A DNA stretch of 12,169 nucleotides from Acidobacteriota bacterium (GTDB taxonomy: Bacteria; Acidobacteriota; Terriglobia; Terriglobales; Acidobacteriaceae). This document shows positions 1-6,741 of this stretch, piece by piece (position 1 is the first letter of the stretch; every line of letters starts with the position of its first letter). The DNA is taken from NCBI GenBank assembly GCA_021805265.1, contig JAJZFR010000366.1:1-12169 (forward strand). Direction: 5' to 3'. The notes beneath the pieces were generated by a model. That model did not search any database. It was not told where the DNA came from and was given only the letters and a program-made list of their open reading frames with translations. The position numbers and the translations under genes are program-made.

Positions 1-671
1 ACAGTAATCACGGTCGTCGCAGCCGCCACCGTTCCCGCGCCGATCCACGTGAGCAGGTTGGTGTGGGGTCCCAGAAATGGATGGCTTGTCGAGCCGTTCA
101 CGCCCGGACCCACCACATTCTGTTGGTGAATCACCGCTGTCGCCGTCACACCACCAGCCACGGCCGTCACCTGAATGGCAAAACTTCCGGCCTGCTTGTT
201 CGGCGTCAGACCATGCGCAATCGCCCGGCCACTGGCATCGGTGTGTACACGAAGCGTCTTCGCCCCGTTGAAGCTGGCGCTTGACGCATGATGAAGTGCA
301 CCCGATTTGCTGCCCGGCTGGATGGCAAAGACCACCAGCGCTCCGGCCACCGGCTTGTGATTTTTGTCCGTCACCTGGACGATCGGCTCGCGGGCCGTGC
401 GCGCACGGATATTGTTCAGAGCGCCTTCCCCATCGAGAATATCGATCTGCAGCGGCTGGCCGCCGCCCTCGGCTGCGCCCTCCGACGCAGTGGACGGCAG
501 TCCAATGCTCGATACCGACGCTGCGCCGCCGAATTCGCTGCCCAGATTCCCAGCCGGATATATGCCTTCCCCGCTCCATGCAAAGACCGGCTGAGCGACC
601 AGCATGGCAGAGACCAGACAGATCAGACCTCGTTGCAGTGCGGATGATTTTCTAAAAGCCGCTCGAAGCAT
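1..671 (-). CDS. Secreted Ig-like (Big_1-type) protein, C-terminus missing at window edge
   Basis: The reading frame is open from ATG at 671-669 to the left edge, giving 223 complete codons and no stop. Residues 1-31 form a signal peptide: a basic n-region (LRAAFRK), the hydrophobic stretch GLICLVSAMLVAQPV, and an FA cleavage site. Residues 73-185 contain ILDGEGALNNIRARTAREPI followed by VTDKNHKPVAGALVVFAI, then TDASGRAIAHGLTPNKQAG and QVTAVAGGVTATAVI. This is the strand pattern of an invasin/Big_1-like Ig domain. I recall near-identical wording in acidobacterial secreted proteins of unknown function. At residues 205-223 a hydrophobic segment (LLTWIGAGTVAAATTVIT) begins, probably a C-terminal membrane helix that continues off the window. 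The start is supported by a ribosome-binding site 7 nt upstream. It lies 38 bp after the preceding gene on the same strand, so it is probably co-transcribed. The function is unknown; surface or periplasmic structural display is an inference. Confidence 0.82.
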   Translation of the reverse strand, partial: MLRAAFRKSSALQRGLICLVSAMLVAQPVFAWSGEGIYPAGNLGSEFGGAASVSSIGLPSTASEGAAEGGGQPLQIDILDGEGALNNIRARTAREPIVQVTDKNHKPVAGALVVFAIQPGSKSGALHHASSASFNGAKTLRVHTDASGRAIAHGLTPNKQAGSFAIQVTAVAGGVTATAVIHQQNVVGPGVNGSTSHPFLGPHTNLLTWIGAGTVAAATTVIT

Positions 672-678
672 CGTTGGA

Positions 679-684
679 TCCTCT
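679..684 (-). promoter_or_regulatory. Ribosome-binding site of the Ig-like protein gene
   Basis: On the minus strand AGAGGA lies 7 nt before the ATG at 671. It fixes the start of a gene whose other end lies outside the window. Confidence 0.6.
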
Positions 685-709
685 TGTCCGTCCTCTTGCT
701 GAATGGTTA

Positions 710-3700
710 TCACTGCCCTGTCCCCGTGACCGAAGTCCCGCTGGAGTTGGTTAAGGTTACCGTCACAGAAGCAATCGTCGAAGCATTCTGGCTCAGTTGG
801 AACTGCTGCGTGTAGCCAAACTCCGAGCCGTACTGATCCGATGTGGGGTTCGAGTACCAGGCATTGAAGAGCGTACTCACCGATACGCTCTCCTGGGTCT
901 GCGCTACCGAGTCGCCATTGGCGGCTGTGAAGTTGAAGGTCGCTGAGGTCATCTCGCGCGAGTTGGAATAGCCGATGATCTTCACGCTCAGAGTGTTTCC
1001 GCTGCGCGTCAGGGAGACGCTCGTGATCCCCGGCGCACTGGGCGGCACCGTGATATTGACCGGCGTAATGCTCGACGGCGTCACGTCCTCGCCTCCAGCG
1101 GTCAGCGTCAGCGTCAGCGTAATGGTCCCGGCAACGGTTCCGCTCTGTATCTGGATCGACGGCGTCGTTGTGCTGTTGGCTGGCACGGTAAAGGTCTGCG
1201 TCCGGCCTCCGCTGGCAAACTGGATCGATGGGTCGTCCACGCCGCCGGTTCCGGAAAAGCTCAGCGTCACCGTTCCGGTCAGCGGCACAGGATAGGCGGA
1301 GTTCAACGTAAAGCTGAGCGAAGGCTGCTGCGCTGGCTCTGCCGTTGGAGGTCCGCTGAAGCTGGCAGACGGCGGAGGAGCGATAATCGGCTCCGAGATG
1401 GCATTCGATGTCTCGGACTGGCTGGGATCGGTGACCGTGATCTTCAGCGGCTGCACCGTCTGCAACAGGCTGGAGGTCAGCGTCGCCGTCATCACGGTCG
1501 AGGAAAGATACGTCGTCGGCACGGCCGCGCTATTCACCTGAACGACCGAATTCGCCTGGAATCCCGTACCGGTCAGCGTGACCGTCGTCGCTGCCGCTCC
1601 CAGCGGAATGCTGGATGGAGCAATCTGCGTAATTGCCAGCGGGATGACGGTGATCGTAGTGCTTGCCGTGCCCGTGCTGTAATCGACCGCATCCGTGGGT
1701 GCAAAGGTCACGGCGAGAGCCTGGCCGGGGCCTGCGGGCAGAATCGCGCCCAGCGCCGGGGTGTAAGTGAACTGCCCTGGAACCGCGCCCAGCGGACCGC
1801 TGGCCGTTGCATTCAGTTGCGTGGCCGACAGCGGCGTACCGATTAAAATCGGAGCCGGAGCTGCCCAGGTGATCGTCGGCTGCGCCTGCGTCACGGTCAG
1901 CACGGCCGTCCCGGTTGCCGTGGCAAAATCCACACGGTCGGTCGGCGTAAAGCTCACCGTCAGCGTATGGCTCCCAGCCGTCAGCACCTGTCCCACGGCA
2001 GAACTGTACTGATAGCTCCCCGGAATACTCGTCGCATACGTTCCCGCTGCCACAGCGTTCAGTTGTCCGCTCGTCAACGCTGTCCCGTAGCTCAGCGTCG
2101 AAGGCGCAGGTGACCATCGAATCGTCGGCTGCGACTGGGTTACCATCAGCGGCACCGAGCCTCTGGAGGTTCCCGTGGCAAAGACGGTATTCCCGGCATA
2201 GGTGGCCGTGATGGCATGCGCTCCGGTCGCGAGATTGCTCAGCGTGAGCGTCGCCGTCCCCGAGACCGCCGTTGACTGTCCTATCAGCGTGACGCCGTCA
2301 TAGAAGCTCACCAGCCCCGTCGGGCTGCCCGCATACGTCGAGGAGACCGCCGCCGTGAATGTCACTGGCTGGCCGTACTGCGCAGTCACCAGCGAGCCGC
2401 CCACTCCTACCGTCACCGAAGCTCCACTCACGGGCAGGTTCAGCGAAACCGATGTTCCGGTGAAGTTGAAGTCTCCCGGATAGCTCAGCGCGATTGCATT
2501 CGCGCCGTCAGTGGTCGGAATATAAGGCAAGGTCACATTCGCCTTGCCGCTGGTGATGTAGCTGGACACCGAAGTGGACGCCACTTCGGTGACCGGAAGC
2601 GTCAGCAAATCCGTATAGGAATTTGCGTCGAGAGACACCGGGTAAAAATACCCGACAGTTCCGCCGGTGGTTTGCAGGTTGGTGTAAGTGGTGGTGAAGT
2701 TACCCGTGCCGTCTCCGGCTAGCACCTGCAAGTTATACCCCGTCGATGTGCAATTCGTCGTACAGGTGACTCCCACGGCGAGGTCCGCCAGTCCATCCCC
2801 ATTAAAGTCCGCCGCAGCTATGGTGGTAACTCCGGAAGGCAGGGTAACACTGGGTCCAGCGTTGAAAAGGATGGTTCCAGGCGTGCTGGCATTCAGATAT
2901 GCTGTGGCTCCATAGGTCGGCGAGGATGTCGGAAGAGTATAGTCGGTCACAAAATCCGGCAAGCCATCACCGTTGACATCACCCATCACCAGTTGACCAT
3001 AGCTGCGGCTGGATGCAAGCAGTTGGATGGAGTACGTCGGCGTGTTGACGCCAGACCCTCCGCTCACGCCGTAGAGTGTGTTGTTCTGATTGCGATAGAT
3101 GTCAACGCTACCCGTAGCAGCCCCGGGGACGTAGTTGTACGCAACAATGTCCGGGTAACCGTCACCGTCGATATCTGTAAAGAAATAGACAGGCACTGCA
3201 CCGGCAGGCGGGTTGAACTGCGTCACCGTGGAAGGGGTGAATGACCCATTGCCATTTCCTGTATAGACCGAAAACTTCCCGCTCGTGCCCGATCCCGCCC
3301 CCAGGCTGACGACGATCAAGTCGATCTTGCCGTCGTGATTCATATCGGCGGTGTAGAGCAGATTGCCAACAGGGCTGGTCAGTTGACTCGGGTTCTGAAA
3401 GCTTCCATCTCCGTTGCCCAGCGACACATAGACTTGCTGGACACCATTGCTGTCGATGCAGCTCACTGCGACATCTGAGACACCGTCATTGTTGAAGTCC
3501 GCCGCCGCCACCTGGCCCACCGTGTAGCAACCGCTGGTGACGTTGGTATTCGTGGCATCGGCCTGAAAATTTCCCGCCGGAGTACTCCCCAGCAACATAT
3601 GCAGTCCAACCGGACTGGCGGAAGTGAGATATGCCAGGTCTGGAATGCCGTCTCCATTGAAGTCCCCGACGATGGGAGGTGATGAAGGTGTGGAACCCAG

Positions 3701-4663
3701 GGTCCCCGTTCCACCCGCGACGAAGGCCCCTGTCGCCGGATCCAGCGTCACCTTCGCCGTCGTCGCAGCCTGCCCGTTGACGCTCACCGAAGCCACTCCC
3801 GAAGGAGCGCCCGCCGTCGAGTTGCCCGTAATCGTCGCCATGATCGTCGTCGATATTCCAACGGTCGATGGATTCGGAGTCGCACTGATGATCCCACCCG
3901 TGGTTGATAGCGCAGCAACCGAGATGGCCGTTCCGGTCACGCAGGTTGTGCCGCTGTTGCACACCGTCGGCGTAATCGATGTGACTCCTGCGGGAATCGT
4001 CGGCAGGCTCACCTGAAGCGAAGTCGAAGACTCATACAGAATCGAGCCGCTGCCGCTGCCCGTGCCCCAGCCAAAACTTACCGTCGTCGGAGCCAGAAAG
4101 CCAGAGCCGCTGATGTGGATGCTCTTGGGCGGCGCGGGAAGATTGGTCGCCGGGTTGGTCGCCAGAATCACCGATGGGGCTTCGCCTGAGATGGTCGGCG
4201 AACCGCCGCCGCCACCCCCGCCGCCGCTGGAGTAGGCGATGAGAACGTTGTACGTATTGGAAGCTGTGCTTGAGCCGCCAGTACAGGTGGTGGAAGTACC
4301 TGCATCGGGAATGATGGTCAGGCTGGCCAGGAATGATCCTGCAACAAAGGCACTTTGCGGGATGGAGTTGATGGTGCTGGCTGGAATGACCATCGTCGAT
4401 GATGTAGAAGTCGCGGTACCGGGAATAATAGGCGTAGCGCTTGCACCATACCCGGTGTAAAAGCAGTAGGCATAGTTGCCCGAGCCAAATGTGGTCGGCA
4501 GCGAAGTTCCGGAGACCGACAGCGTCTGGTTCGTCGTGACGTTCGACAGAAACGAGGAGGGTGTCGTCGAAGTAATGTTGTACTGCGCCCACAGTACCCC
4601 TGGCCCAGCGACCAGCGCGAAGAGAGCCACAACGGCGCGAAACAGGCGAACACTGCTCTTCAT
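710..4663 (-). CDS. Secreted FG-GAP/IPT/Ig-like multidomain protein (1317 aa)
   Basis: A large exported protein, probably surface-associated; the partner is unknown. Residues 1-26 are a signal peptide ending VLWA. Residues 27-145 form a beta-rich domain with Cys67 and Cys127. A run of eight glycines (147-154) is a linker, followed by an IPT/TIG-type domain (156-249) and an Ig-like half (256-316). Seven FG-GAP/VCBS blades follow. Six keep the DxNxDGxxD calcium loop, starting at D334, D389, D440, D497, D562 and D619. The seventh (S677-D685) is degenerate. Next come a half Ig-like segment ending in SYPGDFNFTG (700-748), an Ig-like domain (749-842), two tandem repeats of about 83 residues (845-927, 928-1010), an IPT domain (about 1009-1093) and a two-domain C-terminal module (1098-1317). 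No LPXTG or obvious membrane anchor is visible. The start overlaps the upstream stop as ATGA, and no strong ribosome-binding site precedes it, so translation is probably coupled to the lipoprotein gene. An integrin-alpha-like adhesion role is inference only. Confidence 0.9.
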   Translation of the reverse strand: MKSSVRLFRAVVALFALVAGPGVLWAQYNITSTTPSSFLSNVTTNQTLSVSGTSLPTTFGSGNYAYCFYTGYGASATPIIPGTATSTSSTMVIPASTINSIPQSAFVAGSFLASLTIIPDAGTSTTCTGGSSTASNTYNVLIAYSSGGGGGGGGSPTISGEAPSVILATNPATNLPAPPKSIHISGSGFLAPTTVSFGWGTGSGSGSILYESSTSLQVSLPTIPAGVTSITPTVCNSGTTCVTGTAISVAALSTTGGIISATPNPSTVGISTTIMATITGNSTAGAPSGVASVSVNGQAATTAKVTLDPATGAFVAGGTGTLGSTPSSPPIVGDFNGDGIPDLAYLTSASPVGLHMLLGSTPAGNFQADATNTNVTSGCYTVGQVAAADFNNDGVSDVAVSCIDSNGVQQVYVSLGNGDGSFQNPSQLTSPVGNLLYTADMNHDGKIDLIVVSLGAGSGTSGKFSVYTGNGNGSFTPSTVTQFNPPAGAVPVYFFTDIDGDGYPDIVAYNYVPGAATGSVDIYRNQNNTLYGVSGGSGVNTPTYSIQLLASSRSYGQLVMGDVNGDGLPDFVTDYTLPTSSPTYGATAYLNASTPGTILFNAGPSVTLPSGVTTIAAADFNGDGLADLAVGVTCTTNCTSTGYNLQVLAGDGTGNFTTTYTNLQTTGGTVGYFYPVSLDANSYTDLLTLPVTEVASTSVSSYITSGKANVTLPYIPTTDGANAIALSYPGDFNFTGTSVSLNLPVSGASVTVGVGGSLVTAQYGQPVTFTAAVSSTYAGSPTGLVSFYDGVTLIGQSTAVSGTATLTLSNLATGAHAITATYAGNTVFATGTSRGSVPLMVTQSQPTIRWSPAPSTLSYGTALTSGQLNAVAAGTYATSIPGSYQYSSAVGQVLTAGSHTLTVSFTPTDRVDFATATGTAVLTVTQAQPTITWAAPAPILIGTPLSATQLNATASGPLGAVPGQFTYTPALGAILPAGPGQALAVTFAPTDAVDYSTGTASTTITVIPLAITQIAPSSIPLGAAATTVTLTGTGFQANSVVQVNSAAVPTTYLSSTVMTATLTSSLLQTVQPLKITVTDPSQSETSNAISEPIIAPPPSASFSGPPTAEPAQQPSLSFTLNSAYPVPLTGTVTLSFSGTGGVDDPSIQFASGGRTQTFTVPANSTTTPSIQIQSGTVAGTITLTLTLTAGGEDVTPSSITPVNITVPPSAPGITSVSLTRSGNTLSVKIIGYSNSREMTSATFNFTAANGDSVAQTQESVSVSTLFNAWYSNPTSDQYGSEFGYTQQFQLSQNASTIASVTVTLTNSSGTSVTGTGQ
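1101..1120. repeat. Short hexanucleotide tandem repeat (GTCAGC x3)
   Basis: Three perfect copies of GTCAGC plus a partial fourth lie inside the coding region. On the minus strand they encode the alternating LTLTLT strand at residues 1183-1188 of the large secreted protein. The unit is six bases, so changes in copy number would keep the reading frame. Confidence 0.6.
1640..2131 (-). repeat. Two tandem protein repeats of about 83 residues in the FG-GAP/Ig protein
   Basis: Residues 845-927 and 928-1008 align along their length. Both begin QPTI.W, continue with GT.L...QLNA.A.G, then (V/I)PG..(Q/T)Y, L.AG, V.F.PTD.VD..T.T and end TV. They resemble the MBG-like or Ig-like repeats common in acidobacterial secreted proteins. 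The DNA copies have clearly diverged, so this is an old duplication within the gene rather than a recent tandem array. Confidence 0.7.
4202..4225 (-). repeat. Polyglycine linker tract (8 Gly codons)
   Basis: Eight consecutive glycine codons, mostly GGC with GGT and GGG, encode residues 147-154 between the first beta-rich domain and the IPT domain. The tract is a flexible linker and a possible slippage site. The frame is intact here. Confidence 0.75.
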
Positions 4664-5745
4664 GGTTTCACCATGGGGTTCACCATCGCCGGAATAAACA
4701 GGGTCCGCGGCAGACTCGTCGAAGCATCCACCATCCAGGCCGGAGCCGCACCCGGCCCACTCAGCGCAAAGACTGCATTTCCGGCCAGCGGCGTGAGACG
4801 ATCCACCTTGCAGGTACAGGGAATGCGCATTGGTCCGGTGGCGTTCGTCAGGTCCACGCGCACCACGCTGGAGTCTGCACCGTTGGCCACCACGGCCGTG
4901 CGTCCATCCTGGGAAGCAGCCACGGCAAAGGGTGCCCGAAAGGCGCTGCTGGTGAAGCTCTGAGCCACACTGCCGCCGCCCGCAATGCTGCCACCTGCAC
5001 CGCCGCTGATCGCGCTGCCGGGAATCAGCCGCAGCACCCCGTTCACTGTGTCCATCGCCAGCAGGTCACTGCCCCCTGGCAGAAACGCAATGCCACCCAG
5101 CCCGCCCAGCGAAGCCACCGGAGCGCCGTTGCCGGTCAGCAGCGTCAGTGTTGTCGGCCCGCTTCCGCTGGCCGCCACTACCTGTCCGGTATCGCTCACC
5201 GCTACCGCCGCCAGAGCCACGCCACCGCTCAACGCCTGCACCCCAGGTGCCTGCGGCGACGATTCCAGCCCCATTAGCAAAAACACCGTGCTCTGACCCG
5301 GCACAAAAACCACCGCATTCGCCCCTGAGGGCGAGAAGACAAACTGCGCTGTGCCAGTGAGATGCACCCCGGAGAGCGGTATCGGCGTTCCCCCGGGAAC
5401 GCTCATCAGGCTCACTTCGCCGGACTTATCTTCCAGAATCGCCTCGCCGCTTCGAGCCGAGGCCCCGGCCGCAAGATACGTGCCCGCTTCCACCACCGGA
5501 GGCCCAAACTGCGAGGCTCCCGTCACGCCGAGAATGGGACGCAGAGACTGCTCGCTGCTCGACCAGAGAAAGCCAAGCTCCGGACCCTGCTGCGCCAGGG
5601 CCGCACCCGCTGCGCTCGTCGGATTGCTCGTCGAGCCGGAAATGACGTGCCCGCCACTGCTGCAACCGGTCAGAAGCAGGCAACAGCCAAATACAGAGAT
5701 CGCGCCAGCGTATGCCGCTGACCGCGTTACAACGAAGACGCTCAT
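4660..5745 (-). CDS. Outer-membrane-type lipoprotein with beta-propeller-like repeats (361 aa)
   Basis: Residues 1-28 form a lipoprotein signal. VFGCCLLLTGC carries the lipobox L25-T26-G27-C28, and Ser29 at +2 gives no inner-membrane retention signal, so outer-membrane sorting is likely. The mature part shows recurring hydrophobic strands of beta-propeller or YVTN/NHL type: AQFVFSPSGANAVVFVPG (133-150), VALAAVAVSDTGQVVAASG (176-194), GGIAFLPGGSDLLAMD (217-232), FAVAASQDGRTAVVANGADS (273-292) and LAGNAVFALSG (320-330). No catalytic motif is visible. A CTC motif (Cys310, Cys312) is the only cysteine pair in the mature domain. It is the first gene of the minus-strand operon, and its TGA overlaps the ATG of the FG-GAP protein. 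No in-frame start lies between ATG 5745 and the upstream TAG at 5773-5775. The only Shine-Dalgarno candidate (GGAG) sits 12 nt away and within a small inverted repeat. The role is unknown; anchoring or assembly of the large co-encoded protein is an inference. Confidence 0.87.
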   Translation of the reverse strand: MSVFVVTRSAAYAGAISVFGCCLLLTGCSSGGHVISGSTSNPTSAAGAALAQQGPELGFLWSSSEQSLRPILGVTGASQFGPPVVEAGTYLAAGASARSGEAILEDKSGEVSLMSVPGGTPIPLSGVHLTGTAQFVFSPSGANAVVFVPGQSTVFLLMGLESSPQAPGVQALSGGVALAAVAVSDTGQVVAASGSGPTTLTLLTGNGAPVASLGGLGGIAFLPGGSDLLAMDTVNGVLRLIPGSAISGGAGGSIAGGGSVAQSFTSSAFRAPFAVAASQDGRTAVVANGADSSVVRVDLTNATGPMRIPCTCKVDRLTPLAGNAVFALSGPGAAPAWMVDASTSLPRTLFIPAMVNPMVKP

Positions 5746-5761
5746 TGGAGTTGCTGACTCC
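5746..5761 (-). promoter_or_regulatory. Small hairpin covering the lipoprotein gene's GGAG
   Basis: On the minus strand GGAGT, CAGCA, ACTCC lies immediately before AATG, a perfect 5-bp stem with a 5-nt loop. The GGAG is the only Shine-Dalgarno-like element before this start, and in the folded form it pairs with bases next to the start codon. Five pairs make a weak stem, so a regulatory role is speculative. Confidence 0.3.
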
Positions 5762-5794
5762 GGGAAGTGAAGCTACTATTCGGAAATTAGAATT

Positions 5795-5823
5795 ACAGTA
5801 CTCGAAGAATTTCTGGCGGTCAA
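5795..5823 (-). promoter_or_regulatory. Candidate sigma70-type promoter of the minus-strand operon
   Basis: Reading the minus strand, TTGACC (5823-5818, 5 of 6 match to the -35 consensus) is followed by exactly 17 nt and TACTGT (5800-5795, 3 of 6 match to the -10, with the key T-A...T positions kept). Transcription would begin near 5788, giving a leader of about 43 nt before the lipoprotein ATG. The region is AT-rich compared with the surrounding GC-rich sequence. Confidence 0.4.
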
Positions 5824-5839
5824 CATGAATTTTCTGGCG
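5807..5839. repeat. Tandem direct repeat GAATTTCTGGCG / GAATTTTCTGGCG
   Basis: Copy 1 is at 5807-5818 and copy 2 at 5827-5839, differing by one inserted T. Their starts are 20 bp apart, about two helical turns. Copy 1 lies in the spacer of the candidate minus-strand promoter and touches its -35 box; copy 2 lies just upstream. The layout is that of an operator with two sites on one DNA face. No regulator gene is visible in the window. Confidence 0.6.
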
Positions 5840-5950
5840 TACTATGTGTAGCTGAGGAATCCACTGCCATCACGGATACTTGCCCTGTGCGCGGTCCTGG
5901 CAATCCGCTTCGCAGGCTCGTCCGTTCCCCTGTTGCAGATACGATGCCTT

Positions 5951-5964
5951 CGCCGTATACGGCG
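5951..5964. promoter_or_regulatory. Perfect 14-bp palindrome before the DUF4384 gene
   Basis: CGCCGTATACGGCG equals its own reverse complement. It ends 2 bp before the AGGAGA ribosome-binding site of the plus-strand gene. Its TATACG (5956-5961) stands 17 bp after TTGCAG (5933-5938), so it could overlap a weak -10 box, but a start there would leave almost no leader. It could be a dimer-binding operator or chance in GC-rich DNA. Confidence 0.35.
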
Positions 5965-5966
5965 CC

Positions 5967-5972
5967 AGGAGA
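5967..5972 (+). promoter_or_regulatory. Ribosome-binding site choosing the 5977 start
   Basis: AGGAGA lies 4 nt before ATG 5977. It decides against the upstream in-frame ATG at 5887, which would add 30 residues of proline- and arginine-rich sequence ahead of the hydrophobic export segment. Confidence 0.6.
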
Positions 5973-5976
5973 TTGC

Positions 5977-6681
5977 ATGTTCGACCTTTGCATTGCCTTG
6001 ATGTTGCTGGCGGCTCCCCACACCGCAGCAACCGCGCTCATTGCTCAATCCACCGCCTCATCCGCTACCGCGCCCGCCGCCACGGAAACCCTCCAGATCG
6101 TCGTCGAGAAGAAACTTCCCGATGGCAAGGCCGAGGCCATGGCCCCCACACACGTCTTCCAGACCGGCGACGTCATCCGCCTCCGCCTCACCAGCCACTT
6201 CGACGGCTTCCTGTACATGATGGATCAGGGATCGTCGGGACAGTTCAGCACCGTCTTTCCTTCTGTCGCCGCTGGCAGTGACAACCGCATCGCCGAAGGC
6301 AAAAGCTATCTCGTCCCCGCCACCACGGATGGCTGGTTTGAACTCACTGGCCCTCCCGGATTCGATGTCTTCTACTTCCTGATTTCCCCCGCCGCGCTCA
6401 CCACTCCTGCCACCAGCAGCTTCGTCGCTCCCGGCCCAGTCAGCTCCCTGCGTCCGCGCTGCAACGATGCCGTCTTTCGTGCTCGCGGCGAATGCGTCGA
6501 CATCAGCGCCGGTCCCGTCGCCGTGCCGCGCGATGCGCCACTGCCGGCTCCGCTGGCTCCCATCGCCGGTGCTGCCTCCCGCGACATCACCATCGTCCAG
6601 AAGAAGGACGGCGTCACCGTCCAATCCAAGGGCGCACCCTCGGCTCCGGTGATTTACACCTTCCGGCTTGCTCATAACTAG
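5977..6681 (+). CDS. Exported DUF4384-domain protein (234 aa)
   Basis: From the ATG with a good ribosome-binding site, the protein starts with a hydrophobic segment (MFDLCIALMLLAAPHTAATA) that looks like a signal peptide, although its n-region has no basic residue. Residues about 41-140 match the DUF4384 pattern: VVEKKLPDG, then FQTGDVIRLRLTSHFDGFLY, DQGSSGQFSTVFPS, DNRIAEGKSYLVP, WFELTGPPG and FYFLIS. The rest is a Pro/Ala-rich tail with Cys162 and Cys173, a possible disulfide, and a final strand pair (DITIVQKKDG ... VIYTFRLAHN). DUF4384 is a beta-sandwich-like domain of unknown function, often fused C-terminal to bacterial caspase-family peptidases or kinase-linked envelope proteins. Here the next gene, 60 bp downstream, is a caspase-family protein lacking DUF4384, so the two probably work together, perhaps by binding or regulating the peptidase in the periplasm (inference). 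Confidence 0.85.
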   Translation: MFDLCIALMLLAAPHTAATALIAQSTASSATAPAATETLQIVVEKKLPDGKAEAMAPTHVFQTGDVIRLRLTSHFDGFLYMMDQGSSGQFSTVFPSVAAGSDNRIAEGKSYLVPATTDGWFELTGPPGFDVFYFLISPAALTTPATSSFVAPGPVSSLRPRCNDAVFRARGECVDISAGPVAVPRDAPLPAPLAPIAGAASRDITIVQKKDGVTVQSKGAPSAPVIYTFRLAHN

Positions 6682-6686
6682 ACATC

Positions 6687-6718
6687 CCCGCCGCGGCCAG
6701 CAGCCTGTCCTCGGCGGG
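6687..6718 (+). other. GC-only inverted repeat between the DUF4384 and caspase genes
   Basis: CCCGCCG (6687-6693) and CGGCGGG (6712-6718) form a perfect 7-bp stem with an 18-nt loop in the 60-bp gap. No T-run follows, so it is not a typical intrinsic terminator. It might stabilise or punctuate the operon transcript. Confidence 0.35.
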
Positions 6719-6730
6719 AAGAGAACCCAC

Positions 6731-6734
6731 AGGA
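6731..6734 (+). promoter_or_regulatory. Ribosome-binding site choosing the 6742 start
   Basis: AGGA lies 7 nt before ATG 6742. A TTG two codons upstream (6736) would be only 1 nt from it, so ATG is the better start. Confidence 0.55.
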
Positions 6735-6741
6735 ATTGCCC

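Noticed and set aside
281..655. Plus-strand frames opposite the left-edge gene
   Set aside because: The minus strand has an uninterrupted frame with signal peptide and Ig-like motifs; the plus-strand products are Arg/Pro/Ser-rich shadows.
5746..5976. Search for a small RNA, riboswitch or small protein gene in the 231-bp divergent region
   Set aside because: Only promoter-like, repeat and palindrome signals were found; no recognised riboswitch core and no short frame with a ribosome-binding site.
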